From Pseudaminobacter soli (ex Li et al. 2025) (GTDB lineage: Bacteria > Pseudomonadota > Alphaproteobacteria > Rhizobiales > Rhizobiaceae), in contig NZ_PXYL01000025.1 of NCBI RefSeq assembly GCF_003012705.1, forward strand, positions 1-51,601: a stretch of DNA of 51,601 bases. The letters run 5' to 3'. Below are positions 20,645 to 28,781 of the stretch, in pieces (position 1 is the first letter of the stretch; each line of letters starts with the position of its first letter). A program made the translations under genes and the position numbers. Under the pieces are notes generated by a model. The model worked only from the letters and a program-made list of their open reading frames with translations, was not told where the DNA came from and ran no database searches.

Positions 20645-21517
20645 TTGCAGCCTCTGTTCGACACCAAGCTTCTCATCGCCCGCAAGCGCCGCGCCCTGGC
20701 GCGCCCAGTTGCAGGCGCCGATTTTCTTCTGACGCGAGTTGCCGAAGAGCTTTCCGACCGGCTCGCGACGGTGGAGCGGCGCTTCGAGAATGCCGTCGCC
20801 GCATTCTGCGTCACGCCCGCGGCGCGCGATGCGGTGCTGGCGAGCGGCAAGGCGGAAAAAGTGCTGCGCATCGAGTCCGATGCGGCCTTTCTGGCGGGTG
20901 ACGAAGGACAGGTCGCAACGCCGGAAACCCTGCCGCTCGAACCCGAAAGCGTCGACCTCGTGGTTTCCCTCCTGGCGCTTCAGGAGGTGAACGACATTCC
21001 GGGCATGCTGATCCAGACGCGCCGGGCGCTGAAGCCGGATGGCCTCTTCCTCGCAGCCATGGCCGGAGCCGATACTTTGACGGAGCTGCGCGAAAGCCTG
21101 CTTGCGGCCGAGACCGAGATGTTTGGGGGCGTGAGCCCGCGCGTCAGCCCCTTTACCGACGTGCGCGATGCCGGCGCGCTTCTGCAACGCTCGGGCTTTG
21201 CGCTGCCGGTCGCCGACATCGATACGGTGACGGTGCGCTACGACCACATGTTCGCGCTGATCCGGGATTTGCGCGCCATGGGCGCGACCAACGCCTTGAT
21301 CGACCGCTCGCGCCGACCAGCCACGCGGGCCCTTTTTTCGCGCGCGGCCGAAATCTACGCCGAACGCTTTTCGGATCCGGACGGGCGCGTGCGCGCCACT
21401 TTCTCTTTCGTCTGGCTGTCGGGCTGGGCCCCACACGCCTCGCAGCAGAAGCCGCTGAAGCCGGGATCCGCGCAGGTATCGCTGGCGCAGGTGCTGGACG
21501 AGCACAAGGAGAAGTAG
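20645..21517 (+). CDS. Class I methyltransferase-fold protein, NDUFAF5/BioC-like
   Basis: This 290-residue protein resembles the alphaproteobacterial relatives of NDUFAF5, an assembly factor of mitochondrial complex I. The family pattern is visible in ARKRRALARP near the N-terminus, SVDLVVSLLALQEVND and RRALKPDGLFLAAM in the middle. The glycine-rich SAM loop expected near residues 46-60 is replaced by a sequence without glycines (FENAVAAFCVTPAARDAV), so SAM binding is doubtful. The start is TTG at 20645, supported by AAGGA 8 bases upstream and by the conserved N-terminus. It is divergent from comF. Confidence 0.82.
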   Translation: MQPLFDTKLLIARKRRALARPVAGADFLLTRVAEELSDRLATVERRFENAVAAFCVTPAARDAVLASGKAEKVLRIESDAAFLAGDEGQVATPETLPLEPESVDLVVSLLALQEVNDIPGMLIQTRRALKPDGLFLAAMAGADTLTELRESLLAAETEMFGGVSPRVSPFTDVRDAGALLQRSGFALPVADIDTVTVRYDHMFALIRDLRAMGATNALIDRSRRPATRALFSRAAEIYAERFSDPDGRVRATFSFVWLSGWAPHASQQKPLKPGSAQVSLAQVLDEHKEK

Positions 21518-21548
21518 GCCTCGGGCTGGGAGGCCGTGGCTCCGCCGG

Positions 21549-21737
21549 TTAGTTGCCGGTGGCCTTGAGGGCCTGGATCAGACGACTGTTGTTGTCGCTG
21601 AACAAGAATTCGAGGGCATCGCCTGCCTTGCCGACCCCGGCGACGATCGTCAGCGACAGGACCGCGACAATCAAACCGTATTCGACGGCTGTGGCGCCGC
21701 GCTGGTCTTTTAGGAATCGCCTGATGAATGATCGCAT
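21549..21737 (-). CDS. Flp-family type IVb pilin
   Basis: This is a 62-residue prepilin. A short basic leader ends in Gly14, and the mature part begins ATAVEYGL with Glu at position 5, the signature of prepilin peptidase substrates. One hydrophobic helix follows (about 17-40). Flp pilins form thin adhesive pili when assembled by a Tad machine, but no tad or cpa genes are present here. The pilin therefore depends on genes elsewhere or is an orphan copy. Confidence 0.92.
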   Translation of the reverse strand: MRSFIRRFLKDQRGATAVEYGLIVAVLSLTIVAGVGKAGDALEFLFSDNNSRLIQALKATGN

Positions 21738-21859
21738 CGGTTCTCTATCCCTTTGCCGCGACCATAAGGACAAGCCATTAAGAAAGGTTAATGGAACAGC
21801 CTTAACGGTGGGTGAACCTGCAAAAACCGCGGTCCGCGCGCCTGTGAGGACAAAATCCC

Positions 21860-22168
21860 TCAGCAGTTGCCGCGGCGGGCGTCGTTCTCGCGAATGATGC
21901 AGACGGCGTTGGGCGAGGCTTGCAGCACGCTGCGCCGGATCGTGTAGTTGGTGGTGGTGCCGCTGATCGAGCCGGTGGTGGTCATGTCGACGCCGGATCG
22001 CGCCACCTGCGTGCGGGTGCGGGAGTCCAGCAGGGGAACTGCCAGCAGAGCAAAGGCAACCGCAGCCGTGCCGAACAACAGGGCAACGCGCAGGGCGCCC
22101 ATGCCGGCTTCCTCGATACTCAGACCGCGACCGCCGCGAACCAGTTCCCACTGCTCCTCGGACTTCAT
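21860..22168 (-). CDS. Small membrane protein of unknown function
   Basis: The 102-residue product starts after a good AAGGGG site and has one hydrophobic segment (about 27-47). The outside part is Thr/Ser-rich (DMTTTGSISGTTTNYTIRR) and ends with Cys residues at 90 and 102. I do not recognise a family. It lies 122 bases upstream of the Flp pilin in the same direction, so a link to pilus or envelope functions is possible. That link is only suggested by position. Confidence 0.7.
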   Translation of the reverse strand: MKSEEQWELVRGGRGLSIEEAGMGALRVALLFGTAAVAFALLAVPLLDSRTRTQVARSGVDMTTTGSISGTTTNYTIRRSVLQASPNAVCIIRENDARRGNC

Positions 22169-22242
22169 CCGATCATCCCCTTGCGCCAATCGCCGGCGAG
22201 GCCAGCGTTGGCTCAATCTTTCACGATCGGTTAAATATTTGC

Positions 22243-23520
22243 TTAACGCTTTGCCTGCGCCGCCGGCTCCGCCTGCGCCGCGCCCTCCACGGGCCGCGCC
22301 AGCCAATTGTAGGCCGCGCCCGCAGCCATAAGCACGGCCGTGCCCACAAACACCGCGCGCATCCCGATGTGTCCACCGACGAAGCCGCCGGCGAGAGGCC
22401 CGACCACCTGCCCCGCATATTGCGCCGAAGTCGAGATGCCGAGCACGTTGCCGGCGATCCGATCCGGCACGTTGTGACGGATGACACTTGCGATACAAGG
22501 CAACAGGCCGCCCAACGCCAACCCCATAAGGAACCGCAGTCCCACCAGCTGCCAGCCGGACGTGACAAAGGCTTGCGGAACCAGCACGCCCGCAGACAGC
22601 GCCAGACATCCGGTTATGACCGCCCAGTGGCCGATGCGATCGGCGAGCTTGCCGAGCCGCGAAGCCGACAGGATGGCGCCGAGTGCGGCCGCCGACATGG
22701 CAAGGCCCGACACCATGGTGACCCGGCCAGCGTCCTGTACAAGCTGCGCGACATAGACGGTGATGATCGGCTCGATCGACATGGTGGCAACCATCAGCAA
22801 CATGCCGGTGGCCAGCATGGCCAGGATCGGTCGCTTGTCGGGGATGGCGGCCCAGCCGCCCTTCTCCTTCGCCGCTTTCTTGTGCCGCGGCCGCGCCTCT
22901 TCCCGAATGAGGAAGGTGGTCGCCAGGAAGGTGACGAAGATCACGCCGCCGGCCAGCAGGAAGGTTTCGCGAATGCCGATGAGCTGCGGCAGGGCGCCGC
23001 CGATCAGCGGCCCGACCAGATTGCCGGCCATGACGCCCGACGACAGCACGCCAAGCGCCCAGCCCGAGCGCTGCTTGGGCGTCTGCGTGGCTACGAGGAT
23101 GACGGAGCCTGAGGCATAGCCGCCGGCAATGCCGGCAAACAGCCGCAAACCCACCAGCTGCCACACATTCTGCGCCATGCCGATCAGCGACATGGACACC
23201 GCCATGCCGAGGCTGGCGCGGACCAGCATCGATTTCCGGCCATAGCGGTCGCCAAGCTGGCCCCAGAGCGGCGCCGTCAGTGCCGCGGAAAAGAAGGTCG
23301 CACCATAGGCGATGCCCGACCACTGCACGATCGATGCATGGTCGGTGACGCCGAGCTGCTCGACATAAAGAGGCAGGAACGGCAACAAGAGCGTCATGGC
23401 GATGATGGTGGTGAAGGAGCCCAGCAGGCACACCACAAGGTTTCGCCGCCAATGGACCGATTGGCCGTCGTCGCCGGCCGGCTCTTCGGCCGTCGGCGTC
23501 TTCTGCATTCCACTGTCCAT
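22243..23520 (-). CDS. MFS drug efflux transporter, 12-helix (DHA1-like)
   Basis: This 425-residue inner-membrane protein is probably a proton-coupled exporter. It shows motif A (GQLGDRYGRK) between helices 2 and 3 and a second copy (LGKLADRIG) in the C-terminal half, as in TetA/MdtG-like pumps. The gene starts 3 bases after the stop of the GntR regulator gene, so the two form an operon and the pump is probably controlled by that regulator. Confidence 0.9.
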   Translation of the reverse strand: MDSGMQKTPTAEEPAGDDGQSVHWRRNLVVCLLGSFTTIIAMTLLLPFLPLYVEQLGVTDHASIVQWSGIAYGATFFSAALTAPLWGQLGDRYGRKSMLVRASLGMAVSMSLIGMAQNVWQLVGLRLFAGIAGGYASGSVILVATQTPKQRSGWALGVLSSGVMAGNLVGPLIGGALPQLIGIRETFLLAGGVIFVTFLATTFLIREEARPRHKKAAKEKGGWAAIPDKRPILAMLATGMLLMVATMSIEPIITVYVAQLVQDAGRVTMVSGLAMSAAALGAILSASRLGKLADRIGHWAVITGCLALSAGVLVPQAFVTSGWQLVGLRFLMGLALGGLLPCIASVIRHNVPDRIAGNVLGISTSAQYAGQVVGPLAGGFVGGHIGMRAVFVGTAVLMAAGAAYNWLARPVEGAAQAEPAAQAKR

Positions 23521-23523
23521 GGG

Positions 23524-24192
23524 TCAGGCCTTTCCGACGATCGCAAAGCCGCGTGCCCTGAGACTTCGGCGATCCTCTTCCAGCGAAGTCAGAAGCCGGT
23601 CGCGCGTGTCACGTATGTGTTCGCAGATGGCCTGCGCCGCCGCATCGGCCTCGCGACGGCGGATGAGATCGAGCAGCAGCCGGTGCTCGGCCCAGGCATG
23701 GTCGCGCGATTGCTCGGTGCGCAGCTCCAGCCACCGCGCCCGCGACAGCCGAGTCATGGCGCCGGCGACTGCCTTGATCAGGAATTCATTGCCCGAGAGG
23801 CGCGCTACCTCGACATGGAAATCGGTGCCGACCCGGTGCCACTCTTCGCGCGGCGCATCCGGCTCGCAGGCATCGAGCAGTTCGGTAACCGCATCGATGT
23901 CGACCTCGGAGGCGCGCTCGCAGGCGAGCCGCACCGCACTTGACTCCACCGCCTCGCGGAATTCGGCCAGCGCCGCGATCTCGCCCAGCTCGATCGGCGC
24001 AACCATCCAGTTGCGACCGTCGCGGCGCACCAGTTCTTCCGCCTCCAGCCGCACGAGTGCTGCACGCACCGGCGTGCGCGAGCCGCCAAAGCGGCCTTCG
24101 AGCCAACGCTCGGTCAACCGCTCGCCGGGGGCGACTTCCAGCGACAGGATCATTTCCCGCAACTGGTCGTGGATCTGCTGCATCTGCGACAT
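23524..24192 (-). CDS. GntR family transcriptional regulator, FadR/FCD subfamily
   Basis: The 222-residue protein has an N-terminal winged helix-turn-helix (about 5-70, with RLTERWLEGRFGGSRTPVRAA). A C-terminal all-helical FCD ligand-binding domain follows, with metal-type histidines (DFHVE, EHRLLL, EHI). The start at 24192 has GGAG 6 bases upstream and is preferred over a longer frame to 24273. It is cotranscribed with the MFS pump. A set of palindromic sites upstream is the likely autoregulatory operator. Confidence 0.9.
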   Translation of the reverse strand: MSQMQQIHDQLREMILSLEVAPGERLTERWLEGRFGGSRTPVRAALVRLEAEELVRRDGRNWMVAPIELGEIAALAEFREAVESSAVRLACERASEVDIDAVTELLDACEPDAPREEWHRVGTDFHVEVARLSGNEFLIKAVAGAMTRLSRARWLELRTEQSRDHAWAEHRLLLDLIRRREADAAAQAICEHIRDTRDRLLTSLEEDRRSLRARGFAIVGKA

Positions 24193-24232
24193 GGACACTC
24201 CAATCGGCCGCGCGGCCGCATCAGTCAAAGCT

Positions 24233-24267
24233 TGGATACCATCTTGGGATACCAAACTGGTATCCCA
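24233..24267. promoter_or_regulatory. Likely operator array for the adjacent GntR regulator
   Basis: Three copies of a TGG(G)ATACCA unit lie in a row: TGGATACCA (24233-24241), TGGGATACCA (24245-24254) and its inverted copy TGGTATCCCA (24258-24267). The last two form a perfect inverted repeat with 10-bp arms and a 3-bp centre. FadR-type regulators bind short palindromes of the TGG...CCA kind. The site is 40-75 bases upstream of the regulator gene and lies between it and the divergent DUF4336 gene. Confidence 0.7.
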
Positions 24268-24403
24268 TAGCAATCATGCCTGGCATCGGCAAGTGCCGGC
24301 TGGCGGGGCTTGCGCAAAAACGGTTGTGGACACTGCTTGACCCGCCATAAATTCAACCGAAACGGAAAGACGATCCGCGTAGTACGGGCCACGGGATCGA
24401 CCG

Positions 24404-25150
24404 ATGCAGCGACACGCGCCAGGCACTTACCCACCCCTCAACACGTTGAAGCCGGTCTGCGACAATGTCTGGATCGTCGACGGCCCGATCATCCGCTTCG
24501 GCCTGCCCTGGCCCAAGATGCACTTTCCGACGCGCATGACCGTCATACGCGTGGGCACTGAGCTGATGATCCATTCGCCGACGCCGCTCGTGCCCGAACT
24601 CAAGGCCGAGATCGAAGCAATCGGGCGCCCGCGCTGGATCATCGGCCCGAACCGCATTCACTATTGGTGGATTCCGGAATGGCGGGCAGCCTTTCCGCAG
24701 GCGAGCGTCTATCTTGCGCCGCGCGTCGAGGAACAGGCGCGCAGCCGCATCGATTTCGACCATTTCATGCTGGATCGGGACGGCGGCTATCCCTGGGATG
24801 CCGACATCGCCACGCTGCGTGTGACCGGCAGCTACATGACCGAGGCGGAATTCTTCCACCGGCCGAGCCGCACGCTGGTGCTCACCGATCTCGTCGAGAA
24901 TTTCGAGCCCGGCAAGCTGAATTCCTGGTTCATGCGGCTTCTGACCCGGCTCGGCGGCGTGCAAGACCCGGACGGCCAGATGCCCAAGGACATGCGCCGC
25001 ACCTTCCGGTCACGCCGCCAGCAACTGAAGGAGGCGGTGCAGACGATGCTCTCCTGGAATCCGGAACGCGTGATCCTCGCGCATGGCCGCTGGTACGAAC
25101 GCGACGGCGCCAGGGAATTGCGCCGGGCCTTCCGCTGGCTGCTCGACTGA
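24404..25150 (+). CDS. DUF4336 domain protein
   Basis: This 248-residue protein matches the DUF4336 pattern: an early WIVDGP segment, FPTRMTVIR, then GPNRIHYWWIPEW. DUF4336 proteins look like degenerate metallo-beta-lactamase-fold proteins, and their substrate is unknown. No signal peptide or membrane helix is obvious. It is divergent from the GntR-MFS operon across a shared operator region, so common regulation is possible. Confidence 0.82.
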   Translation: MQRHAPGTYPPLNTLKPVCDNVWIVDGPIIRFGLPWPKMHFPTRMTVIRVGTELMIHSPTPLVPELKAEIEAIGRPRWIIGPNRIHYWWIPEWRAAFPQASVYLAPRVEEQARSRIDFDHFMLDRDGGYPWDADIATLRVTGSYMTEAEFFHRPSRTLVLTDLVENFEPGKLNSWFMRLLTRLGGVQDPDGQMPKDMRRTFRSRRQQLKEAVQTMLSWNPERVILAHGRWYERDGARELRRAFRWLLD

Positions 25151-25191
25151 AGCGCGAGATTCCAGGTCTGGCCGAGGTTACCCGGCGAAGA

Positions 25192-25596
25192 TCAGAGCAG
25201 GTCGATCAGGAAGGGGATCAGCGGCTCGTCGGCCGGCGGCATCGGGTAGTCGCGCATCTGGCGCGGGCGCACCCATTTCAGCGCCTGCCCCTCGCGCGGA
25301 TGCGGCGTGCCCTCGAAACGCCGGCAGACATAGAGCGGCATCAGCAGGTGAAAATCTTCGTAAGAGTGGCTGGCAAAGGTCAGCGGCGCCAGGCACGCTA
25401 CCTTGGTCTCGATGCCGATCTCCTCGTGCAACTCGCGGATCAGCGTCTCTTCCGGGGTTTCACCGGGCTCGACCTTGCCGCCGGGAAACTCCCACATTCC
25501 GGCCAGCGCCTTGCCTTCGGGCCTCTGCGCCAGAAGCACCCGGCCGTCGGCGTCTACAAGCGCGCAGGCCGCCACGAGAAGGATGCGCTTGCTCAT
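25192..25596 (-). CDS. mutT: Nudix hydrolase, MutT-type (deoxy)nucleoside triphosphate pyrophosphohydrolase
   Basis: The 134-residue protein is likely to remove oxidised nucleotides such as 8-oxo-dGTP. The complete Nudix box GX5EX7REUXEEXGU is present from Gly40 to Ile62, with Glu46, Arg54, Glu55, Glu58 and Glu59. GGAGG lies 7 bases before the ATG. The start overlaps the stop of the upstream GNAT gene as ATGA, so translation is coupled. Confidence 0.92.
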   Translation of the reverse strand: MSKRILLVAACALVDADGRVLLAQRPEGKALAGMWEFPGGKVEPGETPEETLIRELHEEIGIETKVACLAPLTFASHSYEDFHLLMPLYVCRRFEGTPHPREGQALKWVRPRQMRDYPMPPADEPLIPFLIDLL

Positions 25597-26375
25597 GCTT
25601 CGACCTCCGGCGGCCTGCGGTAGTGGTAGCGGTACACCTCGGCGAAGCCGAGCGTCTCATAGAGATGGCGGGCAGCATCGTTCGATGCACCGACCTGAAG
25701 CCAGGCCTCGCGCGCGCCGCGCAGCCGCGCCCATTTCAGAGCCGAGCGGACGAGCCGTCGGCCGTGCCCCTTGCCGCGCTCGGCGGGGTCGGTTGCGATC
25801 TCGAACAGGCCGGCAAGCTCTCCGTCATGCACGCAGATGGCGGTGGCGAGCGGCCGGCCATCCTCCTCGAGCACGAACAGCCCAGCCTCGGGCCGGATCG
25901 CGCCGATGATTTCGGCAAGGCCGCTCCTCTGGGACTCCGGCAGTTCGTGGACCTTGGCCGAAGCAGCGACGAAGCGGCCGATATCCTTGAGCGGAATCTG
26001 GTCCAAGGCGTTTTCCACCCCGGCCTGCGCGAGCGGCAGTCGCATGACCAGCGATTCCTCGAACGCGCTCCAGCCCTTCTCGTCGAGATGCCGCGACAGT
26101 TCCGATCCCGAGAGCGGCGAGATGCGAAAGGTCAGCGGCCGGCCGCTTGCATCGAAGCGCTGGGCTGCGCGCGCGATGCGTTCGTCGAGATTGCCGACGT
26201 CGCTGGGATCGAGCGGATTGATCGAGTTCAGCCGCTTGGCCGAGTGCCCGGCCGTGAGGCGCACCAGCCATGTGCCGTCGTAATGCACGGCGGCAGCCGG
26301 CCAAGCGCGAAAGCCCGCCGCCTCGAGGCGGCGCACTTTCGCCAATGCCGGCGTCGGGCGCTGTTCGTCTTCCAC
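25593..26375 (-). CDS. GNAT family N-acetyltransferase
   Basis: The 260-residue product has a C-terminal GNAT fold, with the acetyl-CoA loop RGKGHGRRL at about residues 202-210 and the late YETLGFAEVYRYHYR pattern. The N-terminal half is less typical and may be a degenerate GNAT-like domain. The likely start is GTG at 26375, 8 bases after the argJ stop; a longer frame runs inside argJ. The argJ-GNAT-mutT order is common in Rhizobiales. The substrate is unknown. Confidence 0.88.
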   Translation of the reverse strand: MEDEQRPTPALAKVRRLEAAGFRAWPAAAVHYDGTWLVRLTAGHSAKRLNSINPLDPSDVGNLDERIARAAQRFDASGRPLTFRISPLSGSELSRHLDEKGWSAFEESLVMRLPLAQAGVENALDQIPLKDIGRFVAASAKVHELPESQRSGLAEIIGAIRPEAGLFVLEEDGRPLATAICVHDGELAGLFEIATDPAERGKGHGRRLVRSALKWARLRGAREAWLQVGASNDAARHLYETLGFAEVYRYHYRRPPEVEA

Positions 26376-26383
26376 GCGGGGTT

Positions 26384-27625
26384 TTAGCTCCGATAGTCGC
26401 CGTTGATGGCGACATATTCCTTGGTGAGGTCGCAGGTCCACACCGTGGCCTTGCCGCGACCGATGCCGATATCGGCACGGATGCTGATATCGTCGCGCTT
26501 CATATAGGCCGAGGTTTCCTGTTCCGAATAGTTCGGATCGCGCTCGCCATCGACGGCCAGGCGGTTGTCGCCAAACCAGATCGACAGGCGGTCGCGGTCG
26601 GCCGGCTCGCCGGACTTGCCGACGGCCATCACGACGCGGCCCCAATTGGCGTCCTCACCTGCAACCGCCGTCTTGACCAGCGGCGAATTGGCGATCGACA
26701 GTGCGATGCGCTTGGCCGAGCGCGCGGACTTGGCGCCGGTGACGGTCACTTCCACCTGCTTGCGGGCGCCCTCGCCGTCGCGAACCACCTGCAGCGCAAG
26801 GTTCTTGAGGATCTTGTTGAGCGCGCGCTTGAACTGCGCGAGACGCGCGTCCTTGGCGTCGGTGATCTTCGGCGCGCCGCGCTTGGCCGCAGCACCGGTG
26901 GCGAACAGCAGCAGCGTGTCGCTGGTCGAGGTGTCGCTGTCGACCGTCACGGAGTTGAAGGTGGGCGCAACGCCCTTGGAAAGCAGCGCCTGCAGCGCAG
27001 ACGCCTCAATCGGCGCGTCGGTGGCGATGAAGGACAGCATCGTCGCCATGTCGGGCGCGATCATGCCAGCGCCCTTGGCGATGCCGTTGATGGTCACATC
27101 GACATCGCCGAGCTTCACGGTTGCGGTGGCCACCTTCGGATAGGTGTCGGTGGTCATGATCGCCTTGGCGGCTTCGGTCCACACTTCGGCCTTGGCGTCC
27201 TTGACCATGCCAGCCAGCAAATGGCTGAAGCGGTTGGCGTCGAGCGGCTCGCCGATCACGCCCGTCGAGGCCTGGAACACCTCGCCCGGCGTACAGCCGG
27301 CGGCAGCGGCTGCGGCCTTGCCGGTCATGCTCGTGGTCTCGCGGCCCTTCTTGCCGGTGAAGGCATTGGCATTGCCCGAGTTCACGACCAGGACGCGTGC
27401 CTTGCCACCGGAGAGGTTCTCGCGGCAGAAATCGACCGGCGCCGAGGGGCACTTCGAACGGGTGAACACGCCGGCAACCGCCGTGCCCTCGTCGAACACC
27501 ATGGCCAGAAGGTCAGTGCGGTTCTTGTACTTGATACCGGCTTCGGCAGTGGCGATGCGCACGCCTTCAATGGCCGGCATCTTGGGATACTTTTTGGGCG
27601 CGAGGGGGGAAATCGTCTCGGACAT
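26384..27625 (-). CDS. argJ: Bifunctional glutamate N-acetyltransferase / amino-acid N-acetyltransferase
   Basis: ArgJ recycles the acetyl group in the arginine pathway, moving it from N-acetylornithine to glutamate. The precursor of 413 residues cleaves itself into two chains at Ala-Thr. The site is visible as [12 protein letters not shown], with nucleophile Thr195. GAGG lies 4 bases before the ATG. It heads the argJ-GNAT-mutT operon. Whether the enzyme also uses acetyl-CoA cannot be told from the sequence. Confidence 0.96.
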   Translation of the reverse strand: MSETISPLAPKKYPKMPAIEGVRIATAEAGIKYKNRTDLLAMVFDEGTAVAGVFTRSKCPSAPVDFCRENLSGGKARVLVVNSGNANAFTGKKGRETTSMTGKAAAAAAGCTPGEVFQASTGVIGEPLDANRFSHLLAGMVKDAKAEVWTEAAKAIMTTDTYPKVATATVKLGDVDVTINGIAKGAGMIAPDMATMLSFIATDAPIEASALQALLSKGVAPTFNSVTVDSDTSTSDTLLLFATGAAAKRGAPKITDAKDARLAQFKRALNKILKNLALQVVRDGEGARKQVEVTVTGAKSARSAKRIALSIANSPLVKTAVAGEDANWGRVVMAVGKSGEPADRDRLSIWFGDNRLAVDGERDPNYSEQETSAYMKRDDISIRADIGIGRGKATVWTCDLTKEYVAINGDYRS

Positions 27626-27711
27626 GGGACCTCGTCAGGCGTAGAGCGCAAACCGAGGCCCCGTTTGCCCCATAGCGCGAAACCGCGCAAGGCGTTTTCG
27701 CGCATCAATAC

Positions 27712-27948
27712 CTAGCAGCGGCGGGGATTGATGAAGCCAGAGAACAGCTTGTGCACGCCGGGAATGAGCCCCCAGACCATCGACGTCACCATGATGGGCA
27801 CGATGATCAGCGTGCGCTGCCAGATCGACCAGCCTTCGGTCAATGGAGACACGACGTAAAGCAGCGTGGTGATGAGCGGATAGACGCCAAGCAAAACGAG
27901 CAATGCAAAGCGCGGGCGGGAAAAGCGCGAGGGGGCAGGAGCAGTCAT
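27712..27948 (-). CDS. Small membrane protein, 78 residues
   Basis: The protein has two hydrophobic segments (about 15-35 and 43-66) and short basic tails, ending NPRRC. The start at 27948 has GAGG 4 bases upstream. I do not recognise a family with certainty; similar two-helix proteins accompany TetR/efflux loci in rhizobia. It is divergent from the tetR gene across two palindromic operators, so it is probably part of that regulon. Confidence 0.75.
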   Translation of the reverse strand: MTAPAPSRFSRPRFALLVLLGVYPLITTLLYVVSPLTEGWSIWQRTLIIVPIMVTSMVWGLIPGVHKLFSGFINPRRC

Positions 27949-27963
27949 GGCAACCTCAATCGA

Positions 27964-27997
27964 AACGGAACGTTCCGTTAAATAAAACGGACCGTTT
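27964..27997. promoter_or_regulatory. Two palindromic operators for the adjacent TetR regulator
   Basis: The first site is a perfect 16-bp palindrome, AACGGAACGTTCCGTT (27964-27979). The second is AAACGG A CCGTTT (27985-27997). Both share the half-site AACGG, the usual kind of site for TetR-family repressors. They lie in the short gap between the divergent small membrane gene and tetR, where a repressor would block both promoters. Confidence 0.78.
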
Positions 27998-28069
27998 CGT
28001 TTCGTCAAGCCCCTGTGCTATGCTGCCGGAAAAGAAAATGAGGGGGCTCGGAAGTCCGGGCGCAATGGC

Positions 28070-28672
28070 ATGACCGAAACCACAGACGAAACCCGCCGCT
28101 CCATTGGCGCGCGCCGCAATCCGGCCAGCGCCGACGCCATTCGCGAGGCGGCCGAAGCCGTGCTGCTGGAGGCTGGCTACGCCGGCTTCTCCATCGAGGC
28201 GGTGGCCCGCCGCGCCCGTGCTGGCAAACCCACCATCTATCGCTGGTGGCCGAGCAAGGCGGCCCTGCTGATCGACGTCTACCAGCGCCAGAAGCGCGTC
28301 GACAATCCGGACACCGGCAATCTCGAGGACGACCTGGCACAGTTTCTGCAGTCGCTGTTCCAGCATTGGCGCGAAACGCCCGCCGGCAGCATTTTCCGCT
28401 CCGTCATTGCGGAGGCGCAGACCGACGAGGCGGCCGCAACGGCACTCACCGAATATGCACACAACCGCCGCGCCCACACCGGGCGCATGGTGGCCCGCGC
28501 CATCGAACGCGGCGAGGTGCGCGCCGATGTCGAGCCCACCGTGGTGGCCGACCTTGTCGCCTCCTATGCGTGGGTGCATCTCCTGACCGGCCGCATCACC
28601 GAGGACGAGGCGACCACGCGGGTCGCCATCCGCGCCATCGTCCACGGCATCCTAGCTGCGCCGACAGGCTGA
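28070..28672 (+). CDS. TetR/AcrR family transcriptional regulator
   Basis: The 200-residue protein has an N-terminal helix-turn-helix (about 20-68) with the typical FSIEAVARRARAGKPTIYRW pattern. A C-terminal helical ligand domain of the TetR_C_11 kind follows. It probably represses itself, the divergent small membrane gene and the MFS pump 109 bases downstream, through the two palindromes at 27964-27997. The inducing ligand is unknown. Confidence 0.9.
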   Translation: MTETTDETRRSIGARRNPASADAIREAAEAVLLEAGYAGFSIEAVARRARAGKPTIYRWWPSKAALLIDVYQRQKRVDNPDTGNLEDDLAQFLQSLFQHWRETPAGSIFRSVIAEAQTDEAAATALTEYAHNRRAHTGRMVARAIERGEVRADVEPTVVADLVASYAWVHLLTGRITEDEATTRVAIRAIVHGILAAPTG

Positions 28673-28781
28673 CAGCAGCAACCTCAATCCAAAAGCTGGA
28701 CCGCCTTTTCCGGTGGACTGAAACATTGCGCGCGAAGGGTCTTCCGGCCCAGCCTTCACCATTCAAAGCAAGGATCATTTC

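Noticed and set aside
21518-21535. GGCCTC/GAGGCC hairpin after the methyltransferase-fold gene as a terminator
   Set aside because: The stem is only 6 bp with a 7-base loop and no T run follows in either direction.
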